From Mimachlamys varia (lineage: Eukaryota; Mollusca; Bivalvia; Pectinida; Pectinidae): DNA of 64,000 bases. Below the pieces are notes generated by a model. The model was not told the origin of the DNA and made no database searches. It saw only the letters and a list, made by a program, of their open reading frames with translations. The stretch spans positions 31,651,405 through 31,715,404 of the forward strand of contig OX392530.1 in assembly GCA_947623455.1 (NCBI GenBank), in the 5' to 3' direction. A program made the position numbers and the translations under genes. The stretch's first letter is position 1. Every line of letters starts with the position of its first letter. Positions 9,591 through 22,216 of the stretch are shown here, piece after piece.

Positions 9591-12300
9591 GTAAGTGTGG
9601 AACATACACCGGGCAAAGCATTGGTTTTGTCTTTTCTTATGATTTTAGTTAATCCTAATTCATACTGATTACAATTAATAAATGTATTTCTTTTTCAAAT
9701 AAAAACAATAAACAGTTGATCCTGTAATTTGTAATAATGTAATATTTTTGTGTTACTGATATTGTTTCAGCAGCTTCAAACTACGTCGGCCATAGTATTA
9801 CCTTTTGATACACTGTCTTACATTGTATGTAGAATTTGTATTTTACTAGTAGTGATTATGTTACATTCTATCTAAGTAACATGTGAATTCATGTCACGTG
9901 ATGTCCGTTACCAGTACCGTCAATGTCACGTGGTGTTCGTTACCAGTACTGTCCATGTCACGTGTTGTCCGTTACCTGTGAGCGTGCATGTATGAAAGAG
10001 TGTATGCAAGTGTCTTTTTTTTTTTATTGGCTAGTTATGTGTAAATTAACATGTTTTTTGCACCAAAGGTACAGATTCTTCCCTTACATATTGCGTTGAA
10101 TGACTGAGGATTTAACGTTTTAAACAAGATCATAAATATTTCAATATTCAGCATGTACCTTGTACCAATATGACTTTTAATAGCAAAGTTTTAACATCAT
10201 CTTTGTTACTAATATTTATGATGAGCAAATTTTAAAAGAATAACTTTTAACTCATTTTGAGCAGTGTTATTTTGTAATATTAAAGTGGTTTAAATGTAAT
10301 ATAATTATTATAGAAATAATAATGTATAAATATGCATTAATCGTATATGAAAATCATTTTAACAATGTTTTCTAAAAAAAATCATTTTTGAAAATAGGAT
10401 TAAAGTTAACTTAAAGATTCTTGTTACACTACCCATCAATGTTTTAATGCGACTTGCGTCACATTCTGAGAGATGAGGGTCGCATAAATTCGGAAGTCCT
10501 AAACAAAGAGTGGCTAAATCATTTTCGTCATTTTAGTACAGTAAAAAATACAATTGTATATAAATACTTTACAGCGTAGCCAACATTAAAGTATTAATTT
10601 TTGTTGACAAATCATACACATTGTTCGCCTATGTGTGCATGCTTTTTACTAGTCCTGAATGTTACAAGGATCACGCAGCACATGTAATTGATGGAATACA
10701 GAGAGCCAGGTAAAACTCCTTGCCACCCACCAAAACTATAGTAACTTTTATTGTTATGTGGGGACCGACTTTTGAGTTCTACACTTTGTACAATGAAATA
10801 TGTATTGTAAAATTGGATAATAATTATAATGAAATATACTGCCATCAATTGGAAACACTTATTTACGTTTACTTTTGCGCACTTTATGTTTGATTCAAAC
10901 ATAACTTTAATTGTTTATTGTATGTTTATACGATTCACTAAATGATTCGCTAACGTAATTGATTTTATGTCATGTTTTTATAAATTATCAATTTTAATAT
11001 CGAATATATGACGAATTGACATTTCATCTTACCAAAATAAATAGTAAAGAAAGTAATGTTTTGTCCAAACATGTTTGACATTAATCAGTAATAATTATGT
11101 TTTGATATGCATTTTTTTCTTTGTAGGATCTGATTGCATTAATTCTTGGAAGAATTAATCTAGATAAAGAGTAATGTATCCACATACGTTTGTTACAAAC
11201 ACTCATTAGTTAAGAATCTCTGAAAAACAAAAGTTAAATTCTGTCACGTATGACTCATTGGATATACACTGTAGTACCCTAGCACGACCTATCGCGGCCT
11301 TCTTTTGTGCATACTTTACATTGTCATACTTAAAGTTCACATTTAAACGTAATATGATGAATATACTATTCCGTGATTGATGTTTAGTTGATATCTATAA
11401 AATGTACTAAATATTGGATTAGCTTATATGTATATACCAGCCAACTTATTATGATGAACAACTGACTTGTATGCCTGAAATTTGTAATATTTACTTTTTC
11501 ATGCAACGTGCGAAGTTAGACGGATGAGACTAATACGAGACTAGTCAAATGAGCTGTAAATGGAAGCAAACATCACGGCAGGTGCTGCTTATTACCAACA
11601 ATTATATAATTTCCCTGTATAAACCTTCAAAAGCAGATACGTTGAATGTCAAACTCAAGGTAGCTTATGATTGTCGTTTATATTTCATCATGGTATCTTA
11701 ATAAATTCCATTGCAATATTAATGATCACATACGATGAAATAAAAACATGTGGTTACATTACACTGAAGATCGAATACAGATACTCGTTTTGTGTTGTGT
11801 ACATCCAGATAACTAGTGCTACCAGCCCCTAAGTTTATATGGAGAATTTCTCTGCTAAATTGTACTTCTGGCTTATCTCCCCCTGGTTTCAAACTTAGGA
11901 TCAGACCTCCAAGTGACTAATTAAACTAATTTGTTTTTTAATATGATCTGTATACTATTCTAGAGCGGGATCCAGATGTCTACTAGTACGTAAACAGGAC
12001 CGGATTTGCGAATGAACGGATGGAGTGGAACGCCATGTCAACACTTAAGATGTAAAGTAAAATAATCTGCAGAACTAAACGACACATGGGACACCGGGAC
12101 GCCAACCAAAGTTTGAGGTTTGATTTTGCACTAGACGGCGGAGAAGATAGTCGGAGGTTGTACCAACATAAGAGCATTATCACAGACTCTTGGTAATATT
12201 CAGCGTTCACAAGGTAGGCAGCTGATTCAACCTCGCATACTTTCAGCCCTTGCACACTTTTAACAATCTCGATAGTGGCATCATCGACATATGCCATCAA
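9591..12300. other. No gene recognised; AT-rich with a short minisatellite
   Basis: About 9889-9985 holds 2.5 copies of a ~38-bp unit ('atgtcacgtg.tgtccgttacc'). Elsewhere the sequence is AT-rich. ORFs at 10612-10902 and 11983-12300 (minus) show no family signature or splice context. Confidence 0.5.
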
Positions 12301-12302
12301 TT

Positions 12303-12655
12303 ACAAAGGCACGGTGGTCTATTGGTAGGACGCCGGGCTCGTGATCGAAGGGTTGCGAGCTCGAGTCATGGTCACGGCACTTGTGTTGTATCCTTGAGCA
12401 AGATACTTTACTCTGCTTGTTCCAGTCTACTCAGCTGTAAATAAGTACGTGGTTGGTTATTGCTAGAAATTGTAGAATGCTAGCTGTGAGCGTAGAAATG
12501 GCAGCACTGGTTGTATGCTCCCAAGGGAGTTGAGCACGATATTGGCTGGTTGCTAAGGCCCTATAACCACGAATAATAAATTGTGAACCGCTTTGATGCG
12601 CCCTTTAAGGTCGTGGTTAAGCGATATATACGAACCTCGAATTCCTTAATTTAAT
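12303..12655 (+). mobile_element. tRNA-derived SINE
   Basis: A tRNA-like head with A-box 'ggtggtctattggtagg' and a degenerate B-box 'gggttgcgagctcgagtc'. The body contains 'tccttgagcaagatactttac' and 'cagctgtaaataagtacgtgg', resembling the conserved central domain of widespread metazoan SINEs. The 3' part is 'gcgccctttaaggtcgtgg'. No coding capacity. Confidence 0.6.
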
Positions 12656-13380
12656 AATTACATTTAATTATGTTATTATTAAATGGACGGACAATATCAA
12701 CAGTCACGTGGAACCTATGGCTACGACATATAGGGGAGATGCTTAAGTTGCGAGGCATATCTTAATCCAAATAACGTTTTCATAGTACCAATTATGTCAA
12801 AGCTTTTTATTTGTGTGTCTCATTTACTTATAATAATATCCAATATTTGATATAGCGCCCTATCTAGATAACATAAGTCACTCTTAATCGCTTTACAGTA
12901 TATATATATCAAATTCTTATACAATCAATACAATTAACACATACAGGGAATAGGATTTGAAATTTTAATAGCTTCCTGGACTATTATGGAAAAAACTTAC
13001 AATAAACTACACGAACACATTAAAATATCAATTATTTAATACCTTTAATTATACAATGTATCAGAGCTGCTTTGTACATGTGCACGTATTAAATGTAATA
13101 ACTCTTAGCTACTTATCAATAGACCATTGGAAATCGAAACAAAGTCATATACCTAGATTAATTCGTTCTTTCTTGGACAAATTAATCTCTCAAAAATCGT
13201 TTCAAAGTAGATGTATTGTTAAATGGCCCTTCATTTATTATAAATGATGACATTTCAAATTCACATATTTTGAAAATGAAATTATGTTTATGAAGTAAAT
13301 GTCTTTGATAAGAGTGATTAGGTAACAAAACAGTTTGAAAAAAAAGATGAAAGACAGGAGGTACATTAATGCAAATGAAT

Positions 13381-14330
13381 TAGAGAATACCTAATCGTTA
13401 AAAAAATCATAATCCGAACTCGAAATCGATTAAACCAGGGGCAAAATGTGAACAAAGAAAACATTTACATGGAGACTCCTATAAAAGTACAAGAGCATAA
13501 GACCAGGTGATCCGGAAGAGTAAGCGTCTTCTGCTTCATTGACGACTCCCGCCATGTAAATCTTTGTCACATCGAAGTTAACATCAAGTTCTCAAAATGT
13601 GAACCGAGTATCATTGTCAATCACAACAAGTAAACACACTAATGTGCATGCTCAAAAACGTCCATCTTCATACGTCCATTTTCATATTACAGATTATTTC
13701 CCAATGATACAAAGATGACGACACTAAAACTTAGTTCTGATCAATCTGCATCTCTCGAATCCTTGTGTTGTTAGTTTGTTTGTCAGCTGTCGACATCGAA
13801 CCCGAAAATCATGATATTTAGAGCAAACCCTAGAATATCGAACGAACTGTGACATGTAAACACAAAGGTTTGGAGAAGCAGGAATGTTTCTATCAAGAAA
13901 TGCAAAGTTCGCGATCGGCAAATTGAATAAATCACGTGTATCGTATAACTTAGTCGTAAGCTATCCATGTTGGTCGTAGTTTAAGAAGAGATCGAGGTTA
14001 GCAGCTGATGTTGAAAAAGTAGGTTGTGTCCTTTATTTCAAGTTCAGAAGGTTATATACTATCGACAAGGTCAGCAAACTTCTTCTGTTTATAGACAACA
14101 CATCGTCAATATATCTAAAAAAGCTATTAAAGATTTGGCAAGGTTTTTATTAACTGTCCTGATTAGCTCTTCCACAAATTCAGTCTCGTATGAAAACAAA
14201 AACAAGTCAGCTAAGAGTGGGCAGTTTGATCCCATGGGAATGCTAAAAGCCTGTTGGAAAATCTTTCCTCCGAACTCGAAACTCACAAAGTATGTAAACA
14301 ACACAAACAATCATATTGTTACAGTTTAGA
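13381..14330 (-). mobile_element. Penelope-like retroelement fragment with RT remnants
   Basis: Minus strand. At 14310-14089 the translation has FEFGGKIFQQ, SIPMGSNC and LLADLFLFSYETEF, hallmark strings of the Penelope-like reverse transcriptase, followed by FRYIDDVLS, the catalytic YIDD box. Stops then interrupt the frame. At about 13921-13724 it resumes as FLDRNIPASPN, YMSQFVRYSRVCSKYHDF and RQLTNKLTTQGF, the region after the RT palm. The rest, to 13381, is non-coding 3' sequence shared with the other copies. 5'-truncated, frameshifted and dead. GIY-YIG endonuclease is not visible. Confidence 0.8.
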
Positions 14331-14451
14331 TCGATATTTGAACATACAGCGTAAATTGCATGTATCCATGACAATATATGAACGAACGATACACAGTTCC
14401 TTCATGGTTATGTGGGGAATAGTCAAAACTATCTCACGAATATACCGCTAA

Positions 14452-15955
14452 ATCGTCTTTAGTTATTTCTCCAAATCTATTTGTGGTTGCTTCATCTGCG
14501 TAATCAAAACTCCCGGTTCTTGAGGAGGTATGTCTGCGTTTTAAATTCGTGGCGAGTCACATTTTGCTCTGACATTAGTTTGACTTTTCAAACAATTAAG
14601 TCGAAATATGTTTTTAAAAAATAGGCAATTCATATCTGTATACAATGTATATCACTGTAGAATACGATAGGATTATTAAACAGCTTTTTTTCATTATAAG
14701 CATATTGAATATGTCGTATTATGCCCAGGCTAAGGGTCAATGCGACAATTATTGGGCCAATGTAAAATAAGTCCACTTTTGATTAAGTATTCATAAAACT
14801 AATCGAAAAAGCATTATCATCATTGTCTTTTTTTGTTTGTTTTTGTTTTGCATCCGGTATAATAAAAACAATTACAAGTAGATTCTATTAACACAAACAA
14901 TCACTCTACTTAAGGGAAACAACTTTAATTCGGATTCATAACAATATGCCCCTGAAATTAACCACCCGTAATGAAAAAGTTTGCATCGTAAAAGGTTTAC
15001 TAAGGTACCGGTATTGTTTCATTCGTTCAGGTCGGACAATACTCATTCAAAATCGCCCATCATACTGTCTGCCGCAAAAAATCACTTTCTTACTGTTCCA
15101 AACCAGGCTGGCGTAAATACCATGCATACCCGTGTAACCGTATCCCGTGACCCGTTTAAACTTCCTGGTTGGCATACGATGTTTCAGACAAGGTATGAGA
15201 AACTCTACACGACCAGATATGGAATTGTACCGGTACTTACTGATTATCTGGTCAGTATGTACAACGCTGACGGCCATCAACGCATTAGGTGAGACTCACA
15301 ACACACACTATCGCCTCAATCTTAGATACATGTACGGCATTTCCTTATGTCATTCATAGGTTGAAAAGACAAATGTTACTTCATTACCATGTACGGTCAA
15401 CGTATTTTTAAGCAACAGCCGAAATTTCAAATGACTTTTAAGTGTTATATGTTGACCTCGGATGTGGAATGGTCAATGCTACAGTATCATGATGTACTAA
15501 ACTGTAATACAATGTGTGAACAACGTACTGGTACAGTAAGGTGAGTGTGTTTTATTCCTATAGCGACCACTGACTATAACATGAGATGCTATTCTTCATA
15601 TCAACTGGTCTGTGCATTTTTCGCGGCTGTTACCATAACCTATAATTATTTGAAATATGTGAATTGTAAAACGTCTTTACACTGTAACAACATGTTAGTG
15701 CACCCACTTACCTGTGTGTAATATGAACATATAAGTTATCTATGTCTATGTTTAACTATGTCAAATTTTATTTCATTTGCTATATTAGCATGTATGTATA
15801 TTAGGCACATGCCATTTAATTGACAAAATATTTATGCATGAGATTTATGCATTCTGTGATAATTTTAAATTAAGATAGACTGTGATATGACTTTAGTTCA
15901 GCTGAAAATGGTGTGTATATATTACACGACTTTTAACTAACACATGTATTTTACT
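14452..15955. other. No gene recognised
   Basis: Open frames at 14981-15292 (plus) and 15047-15280 (minus) overlap. Neither shows a family motif, a start context or splice borders. Nothing supportable. Confidence 0.4.
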
Positions 15956-15958
15956 AAC

Positions 15959-16045
15959 AAGAGGACCATGTGGAAGATTAGCCTTTGGCTAAACATGTAT
16001 TTTATCCTCAGAAAATAAAGTTTATTATTATTATTATTATTACAA
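15959..16045 (+). mobile_element. Non-LTR retrotransposon 3' tail with (ATT)n
   Basis: 'aggaccatgtggaagatt', 'tttggctaaacatg' and 'ataaagtttatt' are followed by a run of ATT repeats, the typical 3' terminus of a 5'-truncated LINE. The following 'acaagctttaccgaac' segment recurs at about 25490, also next to ATT repeats. Confidence 0.45.
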
Positions 16046-16639
16046 GCTTTACCGAACATAATCTTACAGTGTACTGGAATGATGAACGTATCATCTGAAG
16101 GTAGCTAAACTAAATACTAATACAAGAAACGCTTATCCGCAAGTTCAAACTGGGAGTGGAATGATGGGATAGCATGTTTTGTTTTTGGCCGGTTATCTCA
16201 TCTGTTGAGAAAACATAACAGCTAATGGAATGTTAACAATTTTTACTCTCTAGATCTGTTTCATACACTTTTTGAATATTCCGAAATTTACAAATTTTCA
16301 GTATTTTAGTATCGCCTTAAAATACACTTGCACAAAACAGCTTCGAAGTTTGTGTGTAGGAAGTAGACATCTGGGTGAATAAGTTTAAACATGAAAGACA
16401 AGTTCATGAGTTGGCATTAAAATGAGGCAACAGAATCGCAGAGTCACTGGACTCTTTTTGTTCCTCACATTACCTACATTCCTACATTCCACATATACAA
16501 TAAGCCGATGTACACAATATATGTATGGCAATTTTGATTTACCGTGATCAAACAACATTGAAACTCGAACTTGTCCAAGACATATTATCCTTTATATGTG
16601 TGTGAAATTGGTGAAAATCCATGAAGAAACAAAGCCACT

Positions 16640-16962
16640 ATTGTGCTGAAAATTATTGTCTAAAAATAGCAACAGCGACCTTGAGCCGACACTCCTGAAA
16701 CTTGAACTTGCAACTTGTCAAAGATATTTTAACTCTGTAGGTATAAGTTGGTGTGGTTTGATGAAAATCCATTAGGAAAGTAAACCATTAGAGTGCTGAC
16801 AATGATTTTCTAAAAATAGCCACAGTGAACTTGACCTTGACCTGATAACCCTAAACTCGAACTCATCAATGATATTTTGATTTTGTATTTATACATGTTT
16901 ATGTGTAGTTTGATAAAATCCATGAAGAAACGAAGCCACTAGAGTGCTGACAATAAATTTCT
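16640..16962. repeat. ~130-bp tandem repeat with 'gaccttgacc' cores
   Basis: Two to three diverged units share 'ctaaaaatagc.acag', 'gatattttga', 'gtttgat.aaaatccat' and 'agtgctgacaat'. It leads directly into the satellite at 16963. A related fragment lies near 19640-19720. Confidence 0.65.
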
Positions 16963-19450
16963 AGCAAGAGGCCCAATGGGCCTACATCGCTCAACTGGTA
17001 TCAATCTCTGGCTTATATTATAGTGTAACCCTTAAGATCCCTAAAATCTTTTATTGTGAGACATTTAGAAGAACATGTTAAAATTTAAACATATTTTAAT
17101 CCTGTGGCCTTGTAAGACAACATAATTTATTTTCAAACTTTGTCAAGCTTCATCCAAGGAACCTGTCAGCCAAATATCATGCTTCTAGGGCTTTTGGTAT
17201 TTCAGCAGAAGTCGTTTGAAAGTTTTAACAGATTTGACCCTTGTGACCTTGAATATAGGCCAAGGTCATGTCTTTTCGCAAACTTTGTTGGGCTTCATCC
17301 ATGGAACCTTTCAGCCAAATACCATGCTTCTAGGGCTTTTGGTATTTCAGAAGAAGTCGTTTGAAGGTTTTAACAGATTTGACCCTTGTGACCTTGAATT
17401 TAGGCCAAGGTCATGTCTTTTCGCAAACTTTGTTGGGCTTCATCCATGGAACCTTTCAGCCAAATATCATGCTTCTAGGGCTTTTGGTATTTCAGAAGAA
17501 GTCGTTTGAAGGTTTTAACAGATTTGACCCCTGTGACCTTGAATATGAGTCAAGGTCATTTCTTTTCCCAAAATTTGTCGGGCTTCATCCAAGGAACCTT
17601 TCAGCCAAATATCATGCTTCTAGGGCTTTTGGTATTTCAGAGGAAGTCGTTTGAAGGTTTTAACAGATTTGACCCCTGTGACCTCGAATATGAGTCAAGG
17701 TCACTTTTCCCAAACTTTGTCGAGCTTCATACAAGGAACCTGTCAGTCAAATATCATGCTCCTTGGGCTTTCGGTTGATTAGAAGAACGTGTTTAAATGT
17801 TTAAACAGATTTGCCCTTGAATATAGGTCAAGGTCATTTCTTTTCAACAACTTTGTCGGGCTTCATCCAAGGAACCTTTCAGCCAAATATCATGCTTCTT
17901 GGGCTTTTGGTTAATCAAAAAGTTGTTAAAATGTTTTAACAGATTTGACCCCTGTGACCTTGAATATAGGTCACGGTCATTTCTTTTCGCAAACTTTAAT
18001 TTGTCATGCTTTATCTAAGGAAGCTACAAGCCATATATAATGTCTCTAGGTCTATTGGTTAATCAGAAGTCATTTAAATGTTTTAACAGATTTGACCCTT
18101 GTGACCTTGAATATAGGTCAAGGTCATTTATTTTCGCAAACTTTGTAGGGCTTCATCCAAAGAATCTTTCAGCCAAATATCATACTTCTAGGAAATTTGA
18201 TTTATTAGAAGAAGTTGATTAAAGGTTATAATAGATTCGACCCCTGTGACATTGAATATGGGTCAAGGTCGTTTCTTTACGCAAACTTTATTCAGCTTCA
18301 TCTAAGGAAGCTACAAGCCATATATAATGTCTCTAGGTCTATTGGTTAATCAGAAGAAGTTTTTTAAATGTTTTCACAGATTTGACCCTTGTGACCTTGA
18401 ATATAGGCCAAGGTCATGTCTTTTCGCAAACTTTGTTGGGCTTCATCCAAGGAACCTTTCAGCCAAATATCATGCTTCTAGGGCTTTTGGTATTTCAGAA
18501 GAAGTCGTTTGAAGGTTTTAACAGATTTGACCCTTGTGACCTCGAATATGAGTCAAGTCATTTCTTTTCCCAAAATTTGTCGGGCTTCATCCAAGGAACC
18601 TTTCAGCCAAATATCATGCTTCTAGGGCTTTCGGTATTTCAGAGGAAGTCGTTTGAAGGTTTTAACAGATTTGACCCCTGTGACCTCGTATATGAGTCAA
18701 GGTCACTTTTCCCAAACTTTGTCGAGCTTCATCCAAGGAAGCTTTCAGCCAAATATCATGCTCCTTGGGCTTTTGGTTAATCAAAAAGTTGTTAAAATGT
18801 TTTAACAGATTTGACCCCTGTGACCTTGAATATAGGTCACGGTCATTTCTTTTCGCAAACTTTAATTTGTCATGCTTTATCTAAGGAAGCTACAAGCCAT
18901 ATATAATGTCTCTAGGTCTATTGGTTAATCAGAAGTCATTTAAATGTTTTAACAGATTTGACCCTTGTGACCTTGAATATAGGTCAAGGTCATTTATTTT
19001 CGCAAACTTTGTAGGGCTTCATCCAAAGAATCTTTCAGCCAAATATCATACTTCTAGGAAATTTGATTTATTAGAAGAAGTTGATTAAAGGTTATAATAG
19101 ATTCGACCCCTGTGACATTGAATATGGGTCAAGGTCGTTTCTTTACGCAAACTTTATTCAGCTTCATCCGAGGAATCTACCAGTCAAATATGAGGTCTCT
19201 ATGCCTGACGGTATTTTAGAAGAAGTTGTGTGAAGGTTTTCACATTTTTGACCCCTGTGACTTTGAAATTAGGTCAAGGTGATTTTTTTTGCAAACTTTG
19301 TTCAGCTCCTTCCAAGAAAGCTACCAGCCACATTTCATGTCACTTGGCCTGTCAGTATTTTAGAAGAAGTCTTTTAAAGGAAAAAGTTGACGGACGCAGG
19401 ACGGACGGACGACGGACGCTGCACCATCACATAAGCTCACTTGGCCCTTA
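16963..19450. repeat. 145-bp satellite, ~16 units, with higher-order structure
   Basis: Units of about 145 bp carry 'acagatttgacccctgtgac', 'ggtcaaggtcatttc', 'gcttcatccaaggaacc', 'cagccaaatatcatgc' and 'cttctagggcttttgg'. The array is opened by 'gaggcccaatgggcctac' and closed by 'gacggacggacgacgg' and 'agctcacttggccctta', which look like the ends of one element. The block at about 17930-18320 recurs at 18790-19180 with an 866-bp offset (about six units). Because 145 is 1 mod 3, successive units shift frame, so the long ORFs seen here are repeat artefacts. Confidence 0.9.
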
Positions 19451-19918
19451 AGATATTTGATTTTGTGCAAGTAGTGTAAAAGTGAAATACTTCGTGGTGT
19501 GAAAGCTTTTGCTTATTTCACTGCCAATAATTTTTCACAGATGTACATTGTATGCACTTTTTGTTTGATACCATTCAATTTCTATAGTGGATAGTATATG
19601 TCACATTACTAAACAGAAGACTGACAGCACAAACATTTCCACACTGCTAACAGTTTGGAGAAAATTCCACACCCAAGTTTGATGAAAATTAATGAAAGAA
19701 AGAAAGAAGTGCTGACAATTTCAGTGGGTAGACAGATGGCTATGGAAAGTGTTTCGACCAACCACTCCCCCACCCCCAACCTGAAACATTAAGGACGAAA
19801 TTTATTTTTTGATAGATGATTTCATTCGAGATAATTTTGCTAGTTTGACGTCACTTGAATCTTCACGGTTTATCATGACACAGTGGTGCTATATATGTGT
19901 ACCGATGGGTTTAACTAG

Positions 19919-20136
19919 TCCTCGCAGTGGTCGAGTGGTTAAGGTGTTCCGACATTCTACCACTAGCCCTCCAACCCTGGGAACTTGCGAGTTCGAAACC
20001 AACGAGAGGCAGTTGCCAGGTACTGACCATAGGTCGGTGGTTTTTACTCGGGGTACTCTGGCTTTCCTCCACCTCCAAAACCTCCTTAAACGACCTGGCT
20101 GTTAATAGGACTTCAAACAAAATAAACCAAACCTCA
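19919..20136 (+). mobile_element. tRNA-derived SINE (bivalve type)
   Basis: The head has A-box 'tggtcgagtggttaagg' and B-box 'gagttcgaaacc' (Leu/Ser-tRNA-like). The body has 'actcggggtactctggc' and the 3' end 'ctggctgttaataggact', followed by A-rich 'aaacaaaataaacc'. These marks match SINEs widespread in bivalves. A 3' remnant of the same family is at 40961-41020. Confidence 0.75.
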
Positions 20137-21055
20137 TAACTAGAAATGACTGCTAGACATAAATGCCCCCTTACCTCATATGAAATTAGTTCTACATGCT
20201 TAATTATTATGTAAGTTTGATGACAATCGGATCAGTGGTTATTTCAATAAGCTGGTTACATTAACATGGGACAGGACGGGACGAACACGGATATACTATA
20301 TGCCCCCCCCCCCCTTCCCATTTCATGACGGGGACATAAAAATCATGTAAACATTGAATTTGTCAGAAATATGTCAATGTTTCCCCTGATTTATCAGTCT
20401 TAAGCAGAACATTGAAAGAAAATTACCTTCAAAGGAGAATCTGGGTGTTTCAAGCAAAACAGTTCTTATCAATGTTTTTTTTCTCCAAAGTTTGCACATA
20501 TACATTTAAGTGTCCTCTGTCACATATTATCATATTGTGACCCATTTCTTTGCATACAAGGGAGGTAATTCAATCTAATTATCTCCCTTTCTACACAAAA
20601 TGCAATATTCACAAAGAAAAAATCCAATTATCAGTCGTAAAGTATTTATTTTTCGGAATCTGCAAATAATACAAGAAGACTTCCTTTCATATAAAAATGA
20701 TTAATTTTAGTATAACCTTAACCTTGAAATACCGAATGGCACGGACCTACGTTATAACATTTTCAATTATAATATGCAGTTATATAGTGTATTCTTTTAC
20801 TCAAAATTATGTAATATTTGCACTGAAACTCAATACCCGGTATATGAATAATAACAGAAGAAATACTTTTCATTTGAGTGTGCAAGCAAAATCTTTTCTG
20901 ACGTAACTCCTATGCTATTGATGACATCATTGCATTAACATTGTTCTATGAGAGTCTTTTAAGGTTGCTTTGCTTCGGATATCATGGAGAATATCCCTGG
21001 ATCAAGTTTATCTGAATTGCATATTGTTTACCTTTATTGAGATGCATTTTTGTTT
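20137..21055. other. No gene recognised
   Basis: AT-rich sequence with a poly-C run near 20304-20316. The plus ORF at 20697-20906 has no recognisable motif. Nothing supportable. Confidence 0.4.
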
Positions 21056-21163
21056 TTAAGAAAATTTAGACTTCATAGCACTGGTGTTATTCCTAATCCA
21101 GTCCCTCTGTACCCCATGTGATTTAGTTACACTTCCAGGAGAAAGCAGGGCATTTTCATTCAC
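21056..21163 (-). CDS. Terminal exon of a Mutator-like-domain protein (candidate)
   Basis: Minus-strand acceptor 'ttttttctcag' (ending 21164), then an open phase-0 frame ending TAA at 21058-21056, 36 codons including stop: VNENALLSPGSVTKSH, then RDWIRNNTSAMKSKF. The 'LSPG..T' string followed by a basic tail resembles the C-terminal end of invertebrate proteins with a Mutator-like transposase domain (from memory, not a search). It joins in phase with the exon at 21560-21644. Confidence 0.4.
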   Translation of the reverse strand: MNENALLSPGSVTKSHGVQRDWIRNNTSAMKSKFS

Positions 21164-21559
21164 CTGAGAAAAAAAATATTATCAACATATAGTTTCCAAA
21201 TTTCCACATATATACATATCCAAAATTGACAATAGGCAGCTATACGAGTACTTAGGAAATGTATGTTGACCCAAGATATGTCTGTAAAACACTAAACTTT
21301 AATCTTCATATAGATCTTGACCCTTACCTAAAGAGAAGTATTGACCTTGACATTTCTCTATACAAAATGTGAAGTGTTTATCGTGTAAAATTCAGACAAA
21401 TTTTATCAGAAAATTACAAATAAAATTTGGCTCAGGTCATGATCAGTCAGTATAAAAATAAATACAAATCGTACAACAAATTTAAGATATACATTATACA
21501 GAGACAACTTTTTTGAGAAATTGCACTAAACTGAGGGTATCTATGAAGTCAACACTTAC

Positions 21560-21644
21560 CTTGTTCAGCCAACTGTGTCCTTCATTCTTTTGCATCCAAG
21601 CAGAAGATACTCTTGCTTCCAAACCCTTGGTCCAATCATAAAAC
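21560..21644 (-). CDS. Internal exon of a Mutator-like-domain protein (candidate)
   Basis: Minus strand, bounded by 'tttctacag' and donor 'aacaag|gtaagt'. The open frame is FYDWTKGLEARVSSAW...EGHSWLNK, phase 2 at the start and phase 0 at the end. The phase-0 end fits the exon at 21056-21163. The start phase does not match the end of the 22088-22216 exon (phase 1), so an exon may be missing between them or the copy is damaged. Confidence 0.4.
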
Positions 21645-22087
21645 CTGTAGAAAGTGATAATGTTATATAGAGTTGCAAATAATTTATGAATTTCCATTTT
21701 CTCTACTTTGATACACAAAAAAATATGAAAAATATGTGGTATTGATCAAAAGTAGGCAAAATAATCAAATACCCTTACCCTACCACTTCACATTGACTAA
21801 ACCGGCCATTGTGTAATAAGAATACCTGTCTAATATGGCCAAGTACTCCAAGAACTTATACAGTACTTTATACCTCTACAAACTGACAATTGTTTAAACA
21901 ACAGACTAATAGTTTTGGTCCCAGTGACTTTGGGTTAAGACAGCTGGTTTAACTGTATATAGTTGAATTAAAATAAAATGTTTTTCACACAGTCTCATGG
22001 TAATAAGAGTAAACTAAGAGTGAATGTACTGGTACAAGTCAGTTTTATAGATAAAATCTATATACAATTTTGACTAACTCTACAAAC

Positions 22088-22216
22088 CTGTCCAATTAAC
22101 ATTGCATCTATGTTTGGAAACTGTCTCGGACCTTCCCAGATGATACTGGCACACACTACAGCTTCTTGTTTTAAAGTCAAAGTCCACAATCTTTCCAGTG
22201 TTGACACCAATAAGAC
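22088..22216 (-). CDS. Exon with Mutator-like transposase-domain zinc-ligand pattern
   Basis: Minus strand, acceptor 'tttaaatttcag', donor 'acag|gtttgt', 43 codons, phase 1-1. GLIGVNTGKIVDFDF is followed by CSVC, then HRCNVNWTG. The order 'TGK(V/I)xD...CxxC...HxCxxNWxG' is the pattern I know from domesticated Mutator-like transposase domains common in molluscs and insects, where the Cys/His set is probably a metal site. It is on the opposite strand to the lectin/EGF exons. Could be a host gene or a transposon relic. Confidence 0.55.

Noticed and set aside
14981..15292. 103-codon plus ORF with a 77-codon ORF opposite
   Set aside because: No recognisable motif, no splice borders and no support from neighbours.
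17140..19090. Overlapping plus-strand ORFs of 60-132 codons with similar protein sequence
   Set aside because: They are translations of the 145-bp satellite in successive frames; no splice or start context.
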